A stretch of DNA of 64,000 nucleotides from Leuconostoc carnosum. GTDB taxonomy: Bacteria > Bacillota > Bacilli > Lactobacillales > Lactobacillaceae. A program made the position numbers and the translations under genes. Below the pieces are notes generated by a model. The model saw only the letters and a list, made by a program, of their open reading frames with translations, was not told where the DNA came from and made no database searches. Shown here one piece after another: positions 17,588 to 27,703 of the stretch. The stretch is taken from NCBI RefSeq assembly GCF_014207505.1, contig NZ_JACHGL010000005.1:112358-176357 (forward strand). Reading direction: 5' to 3'. How positions within the stretch are numbered: position 1 is the stretch's first letter; each line of letters opens with the position of its first letter.

Positions 17588-18748
17588 TTATGCATAAACA
17601 CGCTCACCATTCTGCCATCCCAAAAATTGAAATTGTGTCACACCAGATACAGCTTCTGATTTAACATTAACATGTGAATCAAATAATTGTGAATTAAACA
17701 CTGCTTCATACTCACTAACAGATAGTTTTTGGCGACCTTCAAGTAATTGTTTGACAGACTTTCTTGGCACATATTCGGTAAAATTTTCTTGTAAAGTGAT
17801 AGAATACAGTTCAGCCTCTGCACCTGATCCATAACTAAAAATTGCTATTTTTTCACCAGATTGCAACTTATCTGAATAACTCAGCAGTGATAATAGACTG
17901 AGATATACTGATCCTGTATATATATTGCCTACTTGACGGCTCAATTGTTGACTCGCTTTTAACTTTTCCATTAAGTTAACTTGTTGTTCTGCAGTTGCTT
18001 GATCTAGCACCTCATCCAGCGCCTTCTTCCCCATCTTTGTATAGGGTAAATGAAAAGCAAAACCAGAAAAATCACTGATTGTTTGTTGCGTTTTGGTGCA
18101 ATAGCGTTGCCATAATGTTAGAAACATTTCTTTGTAAATATCTGTTGATAAATGTCCATCAACTAGCGCCTGCGTCCGATCTAAAGGTCGCCAAAAATCA
18201 GCACGTTCAGCACTCATATAAACTGAATCTGTGTTTATAGATGCAATTTTTGGATTATCTGAGATAATCATTGCGATAGCCCCAGCACCTTGTGTGACCT
18301 CGCCAGGTGTCACTAAACCGTAACGCGCAATATCTGAAGCAATAACTAAAACTCGTCGTCCTGGATGTACCGCCACATAGTCACGCGCCTGCATTAAGCC
18401 ATAAGTCCCCGCATAGCAGGCTTGCTTGAGTTCAATTGTCCGTGTAAATTCTGATAAATTTAAAAGCCTCTGAATATAAATGGCACCAGATTTGGAATTA
18501 TCAATACCTGATTCTGTGGCTAAAATAACACTATCAATTAATTGGCGATCAGTATCGTCGATAATTTGGGATGCTGCATTTGCCCCCATAGTAACAATAT
18601 CTTCATAATTTGGAACAACTGATTGTTTATCTTGACCAATGCCAATAGTATATTTCTCTGGTTCATCGCCACGTACTTTTGCCAATTCGATTAAATCCAA
18701 TACATATTTTGGTGTATAAAACGCTATTTTATCAATACCAATTGTCAT
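17588..18748 (-). CDS. mvaS: Hydroxymethylglutaryl-CoA synthase
   Basis: A 386-residue thiolase-fold enzyme that condenses acetyl-CoA with acetoacetyl-CoA in the mevalonate pathway for isoprenoids. Catalytic residues fall exactly where known for Gram-positive enzymes: E79 (LATESGID), C111 (KQACYAGTYG) and H233 (AFHLPYTK). Length is normal. AGAGGA lies upstream of the ATG. It is flanked by the ACT gene and the ABC-F gene and appears monocistronic. Confidence 0.95.
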   Translation of the reverse strand: MTIGIDKIAFYTPKYVLDLIELAKVRGDEPEKYTIGIGQDKQSVVPNYEDIVTMGANAASQIIDDTDRQLIDSVILATESGIDNSKSGAIYIQRLLNLSEFTRTIELKQACYAGTYGLMQARDYVAVHPGRRVLVIASDIARYGLVTPGEVTQGAGAIAMIISDNPKIASINTDSVYMSAERADFWRPLDRTQALVDGHLSTDIYKEMFLTLWQRYCTKTQQTISDFSGFAFHLPYTKMGKKALDEVLDQATAEQQVNLMEKLKASQQLSRQVGNIYTGSVYLSLLSLLSYSDKLQSGEKIAIFSYGSGAEAELYSITLQENFTEYVPRKSVKQLLEGRQKLSVSEYEAVFNSQLFDSHVNVKSEAVSGVTQFQFLGWQNGERVYA

Positions 18749-18782
18749 ATTTTAAATCCTCTAGTTGATATTATATCATGAG

Positions 18783-18804
18783 AAAAAGCGCCATTAGACG
18801 CCCT
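18783..18804 (-). terminator. Probable weak terminator after the ABC-F gene
   Basis: AGGGCGTC and GGCGCTTT can pair around a TAAT loop on the minus strand with three wobbles and are followed by a T-rich end. It lies between the ABC-F stop and mvaS. Confidence 0.4.
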
Positions 18805-18824
18805 CATAAACCGGTTACAGATGG

Positions 18825-20447
18825 TTAGTATAATTCTTTGACTTTTTCTTGAATACTTTCAGTTGAAATAAATTCGTCATAAGTCGTATCTACACGATCA
18901 ACTGCGCCTTTACCAGACACCTCAATGACATGATTAGCTGTCGTTGCTAAGAATTCATGATCGTGTGATGTTATGATAATACCACCCTTAAAGTTAACCA
19001 CCGCGTCATTTAATGATTGAATTGATTCTAAATCTAAATGATTGGTTGGATCATCCATCAATAAAACATTAGCCTTCAACAACATCATTTTAGCTAATGT
19101 AATACGGACTTTTTCACCACCTGAGAGTACTTTTATTTCCTTGAGTGAATCATCACCGCGAAATAACATTTGTCCGAGCATGCCACGAAGACTTGTGTTG
19201 TCCTTTTGTTCTTCTTCGGCAAAATCTCTAAGCCAATCTAAAATAGTCAAATCCTGATTATCAAAATTATCATTCAAATCTTTGGCAATATAAGATTGTG
19301 ACGTTGTCACTCCCCAAGTTACAGTACCTGTATCTGGCGTTAGAGTACCAGCAATAATTTGCATTAATGTCGTCGTCGCTAAATCAGATTGTGATAAAAT
19401 AGCAATTTTGTCGCCCGGACGTCCAATAAACGAAATATTACTTAATACTTGTTCACCATCAATTGTCTTGGAAATATTTTCAACACGTATCATATCATTT
19501 CCCATTTCTCGATTGATTGGGAAACTAATAAATGGATATTTACGTGACGAAGGTTTAATATCATCCAACGTGATCTTATCTAATTGCTTTTTACGCGCAG
19601 TTGCTTGCTTAGATTTTGAAGCATTAGCAGAAAAGCGTGCCACGAATTCTTGCAATTGTTTAATTTGCTCTTCTTTTTTAGCGTTTTGTTGTGACGCCAA
19701 ACGTTGTGCTAATTCAGATGATTCACGCCAAAAATCATAATTCCCCACAAATGGTGTGATTTTACCAAAGTCCACATCCAAAATATTCGTTGACACTGCA
19801 TTCAGAAAATGACGATCGTGGGATACAACAATCACTAAGTTAGGAAAATCAGCTAAAAAGTCTTCTAACCAATTAATTGTTTGCACATCAAGTCCGTTTG
19901 TTGGTTCATCTAAAATTAAAATATCAGGATTTCCAAATAATGCTTGGGCTAACAAAACCTTAACTTTATCATTTTCTGTCAGCTCACTCATCATGGTATA
20001 CTGCATATCATCAGAAATACCTAGTTTATTTAAGAGTTGACCTGCTTCAACTTCGGCATTCCACCCATCTAGTTCTTCAAATTCTGCACCTAAATCTGCT
20101 ACGCGTACACCATCTTCATCGTTAAAATCAGGTTTAGCATAAATAGCGTCCATTTCTGTTTTCACTTCATATAAGCGCTTATGACCTTGAATAACCGTAT
20201 CAAGAACTGTAAATTCATCAAAAGCAAAATGATCCTGCTGCAAAGATGACATTCTCTCACCGTCACCAATCGCGATAACGCCTTCTGTAGCTTGTAATTC
20301 ACCTTGTAATAACTTTAAAAATGTTGATTTCCCGGCGCCATTAGCTCCGATAATACCATATGTATTACCAGGCGTGAGCTTTAAGTTCACGTCTTGATAT
20401 AATTTAGGACCAGCAAAACTAAAACTCATATCTGATACTGTAATCAC
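18825..20447 (-). CDS. ABC-F family ATP-binding protein (YbiT/YkpA-like)
   Basis: About 540 residues with two ABC domains in one chain and no membrane segment. First Walker A is GANGAGKST near 40 and Walker B LILDEPTNGLD; the second domain has AILSQSDLATTTLMQ (degenerate Walker A) and LSGGEKVRITLAKMMLLKANVLLMDDPTNHLD. The linker is charged and helical (AKKEEQIKQLQEFVARF). ABC-F proteins act on the ribosome. The family start MITVSDMSFSF corresponds to a GTG at 20447 with GGAGG 8 nt upstream; the earlier TTG would overlap that site. The degenerate second P-loop is a departure from the usual twin active sites. Confidence 0.88.
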   Translation of the reverse strand: MITVSDMSFSFAGPKLYQDVNLKLTPGNTYGIIGANGAGKSTFLKLLQGELQATEGVIAIGDGERMSSLQQDHFAFDEFTVLDTVIQGHKRLYEVKTEMDAIYAKPDFNDEDGVRVADLGAEFEELDGWNAEVEAGQLLNKLGISDDMQYTMMSELTENDKVKVLLAQALFGNPDILILDEPTNGLDVQTINWLEDFLADFPNLVIVVSHDRHFLNAVSTNILDVDFGKITPFVGNYDFWRESSELAQRLASQQNAKKEEQIKQLQEFVARFSANASKSKQATARKKQLDKITLDDIKPSSRKYPFISFPINREMGNDMIRVENISKTIDGEQVLSNISFIGRPGDKIAILSQSDLATTTLMQIIAGTLTPDTGTVTWGVTTSQSYIAKDLNDNFDNQDLTILDWLRDFAEEEQKDNTSLRGMLGQMLFRGDDSLKEIKVLSGGEKVRITLAKMMLLKANVLLMDDPTNHLDLESIQSLNDAVVNFKGGIIITSHDHEFLATTANHVIEVSGKGAVDRVDTTYDEFISTESIQEKVKELY

Positions 20448-20526
20448 TATTTTCTCCTCCAATTTAAAACATATTCAATATTAATAAACATGATTTATGT
20501 AAAAATACCTTCTATAACTATACCAG

Positions 20527-20552
20527 AAAAAGCGCGAAACGTCGCGCTTTTT
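20527..20552 (-). terminator. Terminator between the small membrane gene and the ABC-F gene
   Basis: AAAAAGCGCGA and its exact complement flank AACG. T-runs occur on both strands. It ends the upstream minus-strand membrane-protein transcript. Confidence 0.88.
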
Positions 20553-20591
20553 AACTACTACTAATCAAACGAGTAATATAAATTAAGCCTG

Positions 20592-21029
20592 TTAAGATTG
20601 AAAGCCACCATCAACAGGGACTGTATATTTTTCATCACCTGCTTCTGTCAACCCATGAAAACCGCCTTCAACTGGAATCATATTTTCATCTGGATCATCA
20701 CGTGTATCTCCTAAAAATGTGAATAAACTAAGAACAATATACAGTAGACCAAAATAAAAACCATATTGGTGGGATACTAACCGTAACCAAAAAGTTGAAA
20801 TCAAAGTAAAAAACACTGGCATTGTCAGCAAGACTAGCGGAAATAAACCATTTTTACGCGTAATATAGCCAAGATACAACATGTATGAACTATTGACAAC
20901 TAAATAGAGCCAGATAACTTTATTTAAACCACTAACATTGAGTAATTGAGCACCAAATGGTACCAAAACCCCCAACACTATTGCTACGAGCCATTGATTA
21001 CCATAGTATTTTTTAAACTTTTTTTGCAT
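20592..21029 (-). CDS. Four-helix membrane protein with repeated C-terminal motif, unknown function
   Basis: About 145 residues. A basic start (MQKKFKKYYGN) leads into four hydrophobic segments, ending near residue 110. The soluble tail contains two copies of a short motif, IPVEGGFHGL and VPVDGGFQS, about 20 residues apart. The ATG at 21029 is preferred to an in-frame TTG at 21050, as the latter has no ribosome site. It has a strong terminator downstream. I do not recognise the family. Confidence 0.6.
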   Translation of the reverse strand: MQKKFKKYYGNQWLVAIVLGVLVPFGAQLLNVSGLNKVIWLYLVVNSSYMLYLGYITRKNGLFPLVLLTMPVFFTLISTFWLRLVSHQYGFYFGLLYIVLSLFTFLGDTRDDPDENMIPVEGGFHGLTEAGDEKYTVPVDGGFQS

Positions 21030-21120
21030 GCGCGACCGCCCTTTGCACAATTTATGAGAATACTATAATCACAAAAAGTTATTCTAGTGACAAAGTATTT
21101 ATTTTAATTATTATAAACTA

Positions 21121-21858
21121 TTAATTTAATTCTCGCAAGACACTCATAGCACTTAATACATACAGTGGCGCAGTTTCAGCACGTAATATACGCGGACCTA
21201 ATCCGGCTGGCTGATAGTCAAATTTTTTAAGTGTGTTGATTTCAGTCATTGACAAACCACCTTCTGGCCCAAAAAGAACCGTCATAACTTCGCCATTTGG
21301 CACCTGGTTAACGGCCTGAACTAGTGTCGCCACTTCACCATCTCGTGCTGATTCTTCCCAAGCTACAAGCCCTTTTGTTTTAGGTAGTGACAATATTTCC
21401 CGCCAAGATAAAAATGTAATTTCAGGAATTAATAACCTATGTGACTGTTCAGCAGCAGCTTGAGCAATTTTTTGTAAACGATTTTGTTTCTTTTCTTGCT
21501 GTTTATGCCAATTAGATACTGTACGTTCCATATAAGTAAACACAATCTTATGGACGCCGAGCTCAGTTGCCTTTTGGACGAACCAATCAGAACGATCATT
21601 TTTTAAGGGGGACACGATTAATGTCACTTGAATTGGTAACTCAACTTGATTATTCAACTCAGAAACTACTTTAAGCGTTATTTTTTCTGAATCAATTGCC
21701 GTAACTTCCCCAATGACAACTTTTTGATTCTGACTGACAAATTCCGCCTGAGATCCAATGCGTGCCCTTAAAACTTTACCAAAATGTTTAAAAGCATCTT
21801 GTTCTGATGTTAAAACAATCTTGTGCCCAATTGTTTGTTGTAAAAAATAACGTTGCAT
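21121..21858 (-). CDS. rsmE: 16S rRNA (uracil(1498)-N3)-methyltransferase
   Basis: A 245-residue SPOUT-class methyltransferase that modifies U1498 of 16S rRNA. The N-terminal PUA-like part (HFGKVLRARIGSQAEF) is followed by the SAM knot with LIVSPLKNDRSDWFVQKATELGV-type start near 80, FGPEGGLSMTEI near 200 and LGPRILRAETAPLYVLSAM at the end. It lies 3 bp downstream of prmA in the same operon, the usual prmA-rsmE pair. Confidence 0.93.
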   Translation of the reverse strand: MQRYFLQQTIGHKIVLTSEQDAFKHFGKVLRARIGSQAEFVSQNQKVVIGEVTAIDSEKITLKVVSELNNQVELPIQVTLIVSPLKNDRSDWFVQKATELGVHKIVFTYMERTVSNWHKQQEKKQNRLQKIAQAAAEQSHRLLIPEITFLSWREILSLPKTKGLVAWEESARDGEVATLVQAVNQVPNGEVMTVLFGPEGGLSMTEINTLKKFDYQPAGLGPRILRAETAPLYVLSAMSVLRELN

Positions 21859-21860
21859 AA

Positions 21861-22736
21861 CTAATCTTCCCCGAATTGTGTGATATAGCTATGCCATTCG
21901 CCCATTTGTGAGGATTGAACAATTTGATAGCCATTTTTGAGTAACTCATCTTCTATATGTGGTGCAATAGCATCGTAGATACCAGATACTAGAAAATAAC
22001 CACCTTTTTTCAATAGTGGTATCGTTTGCGGTATTAAGCGTTCAATGACATCTGCTAAAATATTAGCAACGATAATATCGACCGGTGTTGTCTCAATATC
22101 TGCTAATAAATCACTTGTTAAAACAGTTATATCACTAGCAACCAGATTCAAAGCCAAATTTTCTCTGGCGACTGATACAGACATGTCATCAATATCTGTT
22201 GCCAAAACTTGAGTCACGCCTAGTTGTTTAGCCGCAACAGCTAAAACCCCGGAACCAGTACCCACATCAATCATTGATTCTCCGCCGCGAACAACAGTTT
22301 CTAATGCTTGCATCATCAATTTTGTCGTTTCATGTGTTCCCGTACCAAAAGCAAGTTTAGGATCCATGATAATGGGCATTTCATCATCTTGCTGTGGTTT
22401 AAAGTTTTCCCATGATGGTACTACAGTCAAATGTCGCGTTATACGTTGCGCATGATAATATTGTTTCCAATTATTTTCCCAATCTGCCTGCTCCACACCA
22501 CTAATCAATATTTCTGCTGGTGAAGGATCTACGTCAAATGATTTTAAATTGAATAAATCAGTTTTGATTCGTTTGATCGTTTTCGGTAAATTAGCGTCAT
22601 CTTCATAATATGCGATAACTTTTATTTGATCACTATCATCAATTTGAACGCCTTCAGCACCAGCTGACATTAAAATATTTGAGACAGCTTCAATGGCATC
22701 ATTTTGTGTTGTGATTGTTATAGATTGCCAGTTCAT
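21861..22736 (-). CDS. prmA: Ribosomal protein L11 methyltransferase
   Basis: A 291-residue SAM-dependent enzyme that trimethylates ribosomal protein L11. Seen: the N-terminal L11-recognition domain, then DPKLAFGTGTHETT near 145, the SAM loop MIDVGTGSGVLAVAA near 175, LATDIDDMSV, and the catalytic-type VANILADVI near 240. It overlaps the preceding oxidoreductase stop by four bases (ATGA). Confidence 0.94.
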   Translation of the reverse strand: MNWQSITITTQNDAIEAVSNILMSAGAEGVQIDDSDQIKVIAYYEDDANLPKTIKRIKTDLFNLKSFDVDPSPAEILISGVEQADWENNWKQYYHAQRITRHLTVVPSWENFKPQQDDEMPIIMDPKLAFGTGTHETTKLMMQALETVVRGGESMIDVGTGSGVLAVAAKQLGVTQVLATDIDDMSVSVARENLALNLVASDITVLTSDLLADIETTPVDIIVANILADVIERLIPQTIPLLKKGGYFLVSGIYDAIAPHIEDELLKNGYQIVQSSQMGEWHSYITQFGED

Positions 22737-23806
22737 TGGATTGCCTCATATGTGACAACTACTTTTCCAGTCATATGATTCGCTTCAACATCTCGAGTTG
22801 CCTGTTGGATATTCTCAACTGTTAAGCCATTATATGTTTTATTTAATGTTGACTGGATGACTCCTCTGTCAGCTAATTCACTCATCCTATTTAAAGCATC
22901 ACCTTGTGTCTGCATTGAGACACCATAATTTCCCTTAGCAAACATAAATACCCAACTAAATTGCGCGCCAATATTTTTCAAAGGTGCAATATCAACCGCC
23001 TCCGTTGTATCAACAATTGATGCGATACGACCAAATGGCTTGATTGCTTGTAAAACCAGTGGCCAATAAGCATCTGTATTTTGTAATATGGCAATATGAT
23101 CAACTTTATCATGCTGTATTTGAAGTAATTGTTCATGTAAATTTTGATGATAATCTAAAATATAATCAGCCCCTAAATTTTTCACCCAAGCCACTGACTC
23201 TGGACGCGATGCTGTCGTAATGACAACCATGCCTAAATATTTTGCTAATTGAATTAATATTGAGCCAACACCACCTGCGCCATTTAAAATTAAAATACTT
23301 TTACCTTGTGCCGCATTTTCAGTGATGTCGTATCCAAAAGCATCGGTCAAAATTTCTGATGCCGTAATTGAAGTTAATGGCAGCGCCGCAATTTCCGCAG
23401 TCGTCAATGATTTTGGTGCTTGCCCAACTAATGCTTCATTGACTACTTGATATTCAGCGTTAGAACCGGGTTTGATTTGTACACCAGCGTAATAAACACG
23501 ATCTCCAATCGCAAATTGAGTTACTTCTTCACCGGTTGACATTACTTCACCAGTTGCATCAAAACCTAAAATACGAAATTCACCATCATTTTGATACGTT
23601 GCGCGCATTTTAGTATCAACCGGATTAATTGCGCTTGCTGAAACCTTAACTAACAATTCGTGAGCTTTTGGCTTTGGACGAGCAACACTTTTTTCAATAA
23701 AAACATTCGGAGCATCAATCAATAACGCATGTTCAATACCAATGGCACGCATCTTACGGCTTGGGCGAAGCGACCATATTTTTTTTAATTTATCTAAAAA
23801 AGCCAT
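22733..23806 (-). CDS. Zinc-independent alcohol dehydrogenase / quinone oxidoreductase-like protein
   Basis: A 357-residue MDR-superfamily NAD(P)-dependent oxidoreductase. The GroES-like half has SASAINPVDTKMRATY, the loop typical of zinc-lacking zeta-crystallin-like enzymes, and FDATGEVMSTGEEV. The Rossmann half has LILNGAGGVGSILIQLAK near 178. The structural and catalytic zinc cysteines of classical alcohol dehydrogenases are not evident. Substrate unknown. AAGGAG precedes the ATG; it is the first gene of the oxidoreductase-prmA-rsmE run. Confidence 0.85.
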   Translation of the reverse strand: MAFLDKLKKIWSLRPSRKMRAIGIEHALLIDAPNVFIEKSVARPKPKAHELLVKVSASAINPVDTKMRATYQNDGEFRILGFDATGEVMSTGEEVTQFAIGDRVYYAGVQIKPGSNAEYQVVNEALVGQAPKSLTTAEIAALPLTSITASEILTDAFGYDITENAAQGKSILILNGAGGVGSILIQLAKYLGMVVITTASRPESVAWVKNLGADYILDYHQNLHEQLLQIQHDKVDHIAILQNTDAYWPLVLQAIKPFGRIASIVDTTEAVDIAPLKNIGAQFSWVFMFAKGNYGVSMQTQGDALNRMSELADRGVIQSTLNKTYNGLTVENIQQATRDVEANHMTGKVVVTYEAIQ

Positions 23807-23816
23807 AACTACTCCT

Positions 23817-24611
23817 TTATTCTGATAATCCTGTATTCAAAATTTGATTTAAGTTTGCTTTAGTTGCTTGATAACTTGGCGACCGCCACTGACTAGAATA
23901 AAGTAAGTTAAACTGACCTGACTTTTTATCAGCTGTTGGTACTTTGCCTTGTAAAACACGATCCCAATTATCAGATATCATGCCATATTCGACTAATCTA
24001 ATTTGTGAAGATTTTAATTTTTCAAGTGATCCAACATCATGCTTTAAAATCTTGTCAACGTCATTTTGTACCTTTTTTTGTGCAGCTGGCAAATCAATTG
24101 GCGTCACAATATAATTAACCTTAGCATTATGGTACTTATCAAATGACACTTTTTGGATACTATAGTCACGATCGGTTTGCAATGTTTGCATATAATGATT
24201 AGCTAAATCAGACATTACCGTCTTTTTATCATAAGTTTTACCAGCAAAATTGACCTGATTAGCAACCGTTCGTGTCGTGCTTAGCGTATGCTGAATACTA
24301 GCAGATATTTCGCTTTTCCAAGCCGCGTTAGATAGCAACACAATTGACTGAGCATTTTTAGCACTTGTCTCTCCAGTCAAACCAAAATCCAATACAGTTC
24401 GAGCGTCTTTTTCAACCAACTTCTCACGTGTATTTTGACTCACACCATCATAATTAAAACCAATAATTGCCACGGCAAAACCAATCACAGTTAACATAAT
24501 CAACACTGAAACTATAGCCAATATTTTAGTATATCTGCTCATTTTATGTTTACTGGTGGACCAATTACGTTCCATACGAGAATGTGGTTTTTCACTAATT
24601 TCCTTTGGCAT
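23817..24611 (-). CDS. Single-span membrane protein with extracytoplasmic domain, unknown function
   Basis: About 264 residues. A basic N-terminus is followed by one membrane helix ([23 protein letters not shown]) and a 200-residue external domain rich in Lys, Asp and Asn with no recognised motif and no cysteines. Three ATGs follow a GGAGG: those at 24623 and 24620 are too close (0 and 3 nt), so 24611 is chosen. Even so it overlaps the 3' end of lepA, whose final codons contain this ribosome site, suggesting coupled translation. Family not recognised. Confidence 0.65.
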   Translation of the reverse strand: MPKEISEKPHSRMERNWSTSKHKMSRYTKILAIVSVLIMLTVIGFAVAIIGFNYDGVSQNTREKLVEKDARTVLDFGLTGETSAKNAQSIVLLSNAAWKSEISASIQHTLSTTRTVANQVNFAGKTYDKKTVMSDLANHYMQTLQTDRDYSIQKVSFDKYHNAKVNYIVTPIDLPAAQKKVQNDVDKILKHDVGSLEKLKSSQIRLVEYGMISDNWDRVLQGKVPTADKKSGQFNLLYSSQWRSPSYQATKANLNQILNTGLSE

Positions 24612-26448
24612 ATTGTGCATCATCCTCCGTTTTCAACACTGCCATAAAGGCTTCTTGTGGCACATCTACGGTACCCACAGACTTCATACGTGCTTTACCA
24701 CGTTTTTGTTTATCCAGTAATTTAGCACGTCGATCTGGATCACCTGTGTGAATTTTAGAAGTAACATCTTTACGATATGCCTTGATATTAGTACGTGCCA
24801 AAATTTTAGCACCAATTGCCGCTTGTACTGGAATTTCAAAGTTTTGACGTGGAATGATTTCTTTTAACTTCGATGTAATAATGCGGCCACGTTCAGTGGC
24901 AAAGTCACGATGCACAATAAAACTTAAGGCATCCACTTTTTCTGAATTAAGTAAAATATCAATTTTAACCAAATCTGATTGACGATAACCTGAAATGTCA
25001 TAATCTAATGAAGCATAACCACGGGTACTAGACTTTAATTTATCGAAGAAATTAAAAATAATTTCTGACAAAGGTATTTTGTATTTCACATTCACACGCG
25101 TATCGTCTAAGTATTCCATAGTATCAAATTCACCACGCTTACGTTGTGCCAACTCCATAACCGCACCAACATAGTCATTAGGCACCATGATTTGTGCATC
25201 TACATATGGTTCTTCAATTGACTTTATTTTTGAAGATTCTGGTAACTCAGATGGATTTTCAATAGCTATAATTTCATCATCATTGGTGGTCACACGATAA
25301 GTAACAGAAGGTGCAGTCGTTACCAAATCCAAATCAAATTCACGTTCTAAACGCTCTTGGATAACGTCCATATGTAGCAAACCCAAGAAGCCAACGCGAT
25401 AACCAAATCCCAATGCTTGTGAGGTTTCAGGTTCAAATGCCAGTGCGGCATCATTTAGTTGTAACTTCTCTAAAGCATCTCTTAAATCTGTGTATTTCGC
25501 ATTATCAGATGGATATAAACCAGAATAAACCATTGGTGTCATTTGTTTATATCCTGATAATGACTCGCTAGCAGGATTGTTAACCAAAGTAATCGTATCA
25601 CCGGAATGCGTTGTATGAATATCTTTGATTGCAGCTGTCAAATAGCCAACATCCCCCGCCATTAAATAATCACGCTTTTGAGCTATTGGCGACATCACAC
25701 CAACTTCATTCACTTCGTATTCTGCACCAGTATTCATCATGCGAATCTTGTCACCGGGTTTAACAATTCCTTCCCGTACACGCAAATTAACAACTACGCC
25801 TCGATAAGCATCATAGGCGGAATCAAAAATCAATGCACGTAGCGGTGCTTCAATATCACCAGTTGGCGCTGGTAAATCTGTCACAATTCTTTCTAATAAT
25901 TCTGGAATTCCAATATTTTTTTTAGCAGAAGCCAATATGGCTTCTGAGGCATCAATACCTATCACATCCTCAATTTCTGCACGAACTTTTTCAGGATCAG
26001 CTGCTGGTAAATCAATTTTATTAATTACTGGTAGTATTTCCAAGTTATTATCCAAAGCCAGATAGACATTGGCTAAAGTTTGGGCCTCGACACCTTGCGC
26101 AGCATCAACAACCAAAATAGCACCTTCAGCAGCAGCTAAAGAGCGAGAAACTTCATAAGAAAAATCGACATGCCCTGGTGTATCAATTAAATGAAAAATG
26201 TACGTTTCACCATCTTTAGCATCATAATGTACCTCAACAGCATTTAATTTGATAGTAATACCACGTTCACGTTCCAGATCCATCGTATCAAGCAATTGGT
26301 TCTGCATGTCACGTTCTGCTACGGTATGTGTTTGTTCCAAAATACGGTCCGCTATTGTTGATTTCCCATGATCAATGTGAGCTACAATGGAAAAATTACG
26401 GATATGTTTTTGGCGATCATTAAGTTGTTTTAAATTTAGGTCTGTCAT
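24595..26448 (-). CDS. lepA: Elongation factor 4 (back-translocating GTPase)
   Basis: A 617-residue translational GTPase. G1 is [15 protein letters not shown] near 23, G3 [14 protein letters not shown] near 88, G4 NKID near 143, with the switch region [12 protein letters not shown]. The unique C-terminal domain ends [25 protein letters not shown]. Length is normal. No Shine-Dalgarno is seen; a small hairpin (GCGCT-GATT-AGCGC, 26457-26470) stands eight bases before the ATG. The gene downstream overlaps its 3' end. Confidence 0.96.
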   Translation of the reverse strand: MTDLNLKQLNDRQKHIRNFSIVAHIDHGKSTIADRILEQTHTVAERDMQNQLLDTMDLERERGITIKLNAVEVHYDAKDGETYIFHLIDTPGHVDFSYEVSRSLAAAEGAILVVDAAQGVEAQTLANVYLALDNNLEILPVINKIDLPAADPEKVRAEIEDVIGIDASEAILASAKKNIGIPELLERIVTDLPAPTGDIEAPLRALIFDSAYDAYRGVVVNLRVREGIVKPGDKIRMMNTGAEYEVNEVGVMSPIAQKRDYLMAGDVGYLTAAIKDIHTTHSGDTITLVNNPASESLSGYKQMTPMVYSGLYPSDNAKYTDLRDALEKLQLNDAALAFEPETSQALGFGYRVGFLGLLHMDVIQERLEREFDLDLVTTAPSVTYRVTTNDDEIIAIENPSELPESSKIKSIEEPYVDAQIMVPNDYVGAVMELAQRKRGEFDTMEYLDDTRVNVKYKIPLSEIIFNFFDKLKSSTRGYASLDYDISGYRQSDLVKIDILLNSEKVDALSFIVHRDFATERGRIITSKLKEIIPRQNFEIPVQAAIGAKILARTNIKAYRKDVTSKIHTGDPDRRAKLLDKQKRGKARMKSVGTVDVPQEAFMAVLKTEDDAQYAKGN

Positions 26449-26540
26449 ATTTTTTAGCGCTAATCAGCGCGCACTTTCAATTAGTATTTCTATAATCTAT
26501 TTTATCATGAAAGCGTATTAAAAAAGCGTGCCTTATACCA

Positions 26541-26581
26541 AAAATAAAAAAGCTTTCTAAAATACAAAGCTTTTTTATTTT
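26541..26581 (-). terminator. Terminator after the Gfo/Idh oxidoreductase gene
   Basis: A 16-bp inverted repeat, AAAATAAAAAAGCTTT and its complement, around a 9-nt loop. T-rich on both strands; it ends the Gfo/Idh transcript before lepA. Confidence 0.85.
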
Positions 26582-26590
26582 AATCTTTTA

Positions 26591-27643
26591 TCATGAAAAA
26601 AATTCAGTATGTGGACTTATATGTTGCTGACCCACATCTAATAACTGCATAACTGTTAACATCTGCTCATCACTGACGAGCTTTTTGCTTCCCGTAGTCA
26701 AAGTGTCAAAGATATTGTCATAAATGCGACCATAATCACCTGATACGCTTGGTATATATTTTTCGATGCGATCACCACTTTGATTGAAGTAAACGAGTTT
26801 ACCATAATTTTGCGGTACATCCAAACCAAAGCCAGGTTCTCCGGGTAGTATACCAGTTTTCAAATCATTCTCTTGTTCATCAACTTGATATTTAATAAAT
26901 GTCCCTTTGGTGCCACGCAACTGCCATTTTGGATACTGTATTGCCGCTACTTCCGTAGTTTGAACAGTTGCTTTGAAAGCTTTGTCATAAAACAAATTGA
27001 CTTCAATTTGGTCAGTGACTTGACTATCCAAGATACGTGCTGAGCGCAAATCATAAGTGGCAGCTTTTGGTTTACCAAATAAACTAACCACTTGATCGAT
27101 TAAATGTACACCATGATCGTACAATGCCCCATCAATTGACGAACCGTTTTGTAGCCCATCATTGGGACGATAATGATCCATGTGTACTTCAAGATCCACA
27201 AGACGACCCAAATAGCCATCAGCTAGTACTTTTTTCACAGTTAAGAAATCACTATCAAATCGACGACTCTGATAAGGCATTAACAAAACATTATTTTTAT
27301 TAGCAAGATTAACCAATGTCTTGGCTTCGTCATAATTAGTCGCCATCGGCTTATCAACTATCACGTTTTTCCCAGCAGCTAATAATGTCTTTGCTATTTG
27401 ATAATGGCTGGCTGAGGGTGTGACAACAACAACTAAATCAACTTTATCATCATTAACAATGTCTTCAATGTCAGTGGAGAAAATTGTGCCTGTCGCTTCC
27501 CAAGCAGCCTGTTCAACTGCTCTTTTACCTAATGTAGGTGTAATAATACGACGTACATTAAAATGATCTAAACGCAACTTTAAATAAGGTAAATGATAAC
27601 GATTTGTACTTTTACCAAAACCAACGTAAGCAATATTTATCAT
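26591..27643 (-). CDS. Gfo/Idh/MocA family oxidoreductase
   Basis: A 350-residue NAD(P)-dependent sugar or cyclitol dehydrogenase. The Rossmann start is INIAYVGFGKSTNRYHLPYL (a GxGxS variant typical of the YvaA/scyllo-inositol dehydrogenase branch), then VVVVTPSASHYQIA and the lysine motif GKNVIVDKPMA near 95, and the substrate face with GSSIDGALYDHGVHLIDQ (Asp/His pair) near 168. The natural substrate is unclear. It lies 60 bp downstream of glyS and has its own ribosome site (GAGG) and terminator. Confidence 0.85.
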   Translation of the reverse strand: MINIAYVGFGKSTNRYHLPYLKLRLDHFNVRRIITPTLGKRAVEQAAWEATGTIFSTDIEDIVNDDKVDLVVVVTPSASHYQIAKTLLAAGKNVIVDKPMATNYDEAKTLVNLANKNNVLLMPYQSRRFDSDFLTVKKVLADGYLGRLVDLEVHMDHYRPNDGLQNGSSIDGALYDHGVHLIDQVVSLFGKPKAATYDLRSARILDSQVTDQIEVNLFYDKAFKATVQTTEVAAIQYPKWQLRGTKGTFIKYQVDEQENDLKTGILPGEPGFGLDVPQNYGKLVYFNQSGDRIEKYIPSVSGDYGRIYDNIFDTLTTGSKKLVSDEQMLTVMQLLDVGQQHISPHTEFFS

Positions 27644-27703
27644 GACGGATCCTCACTAGATTTCTATTCAACCGTGTGGTGTTTCAGTTTACAATGTTAC
27701 CCC

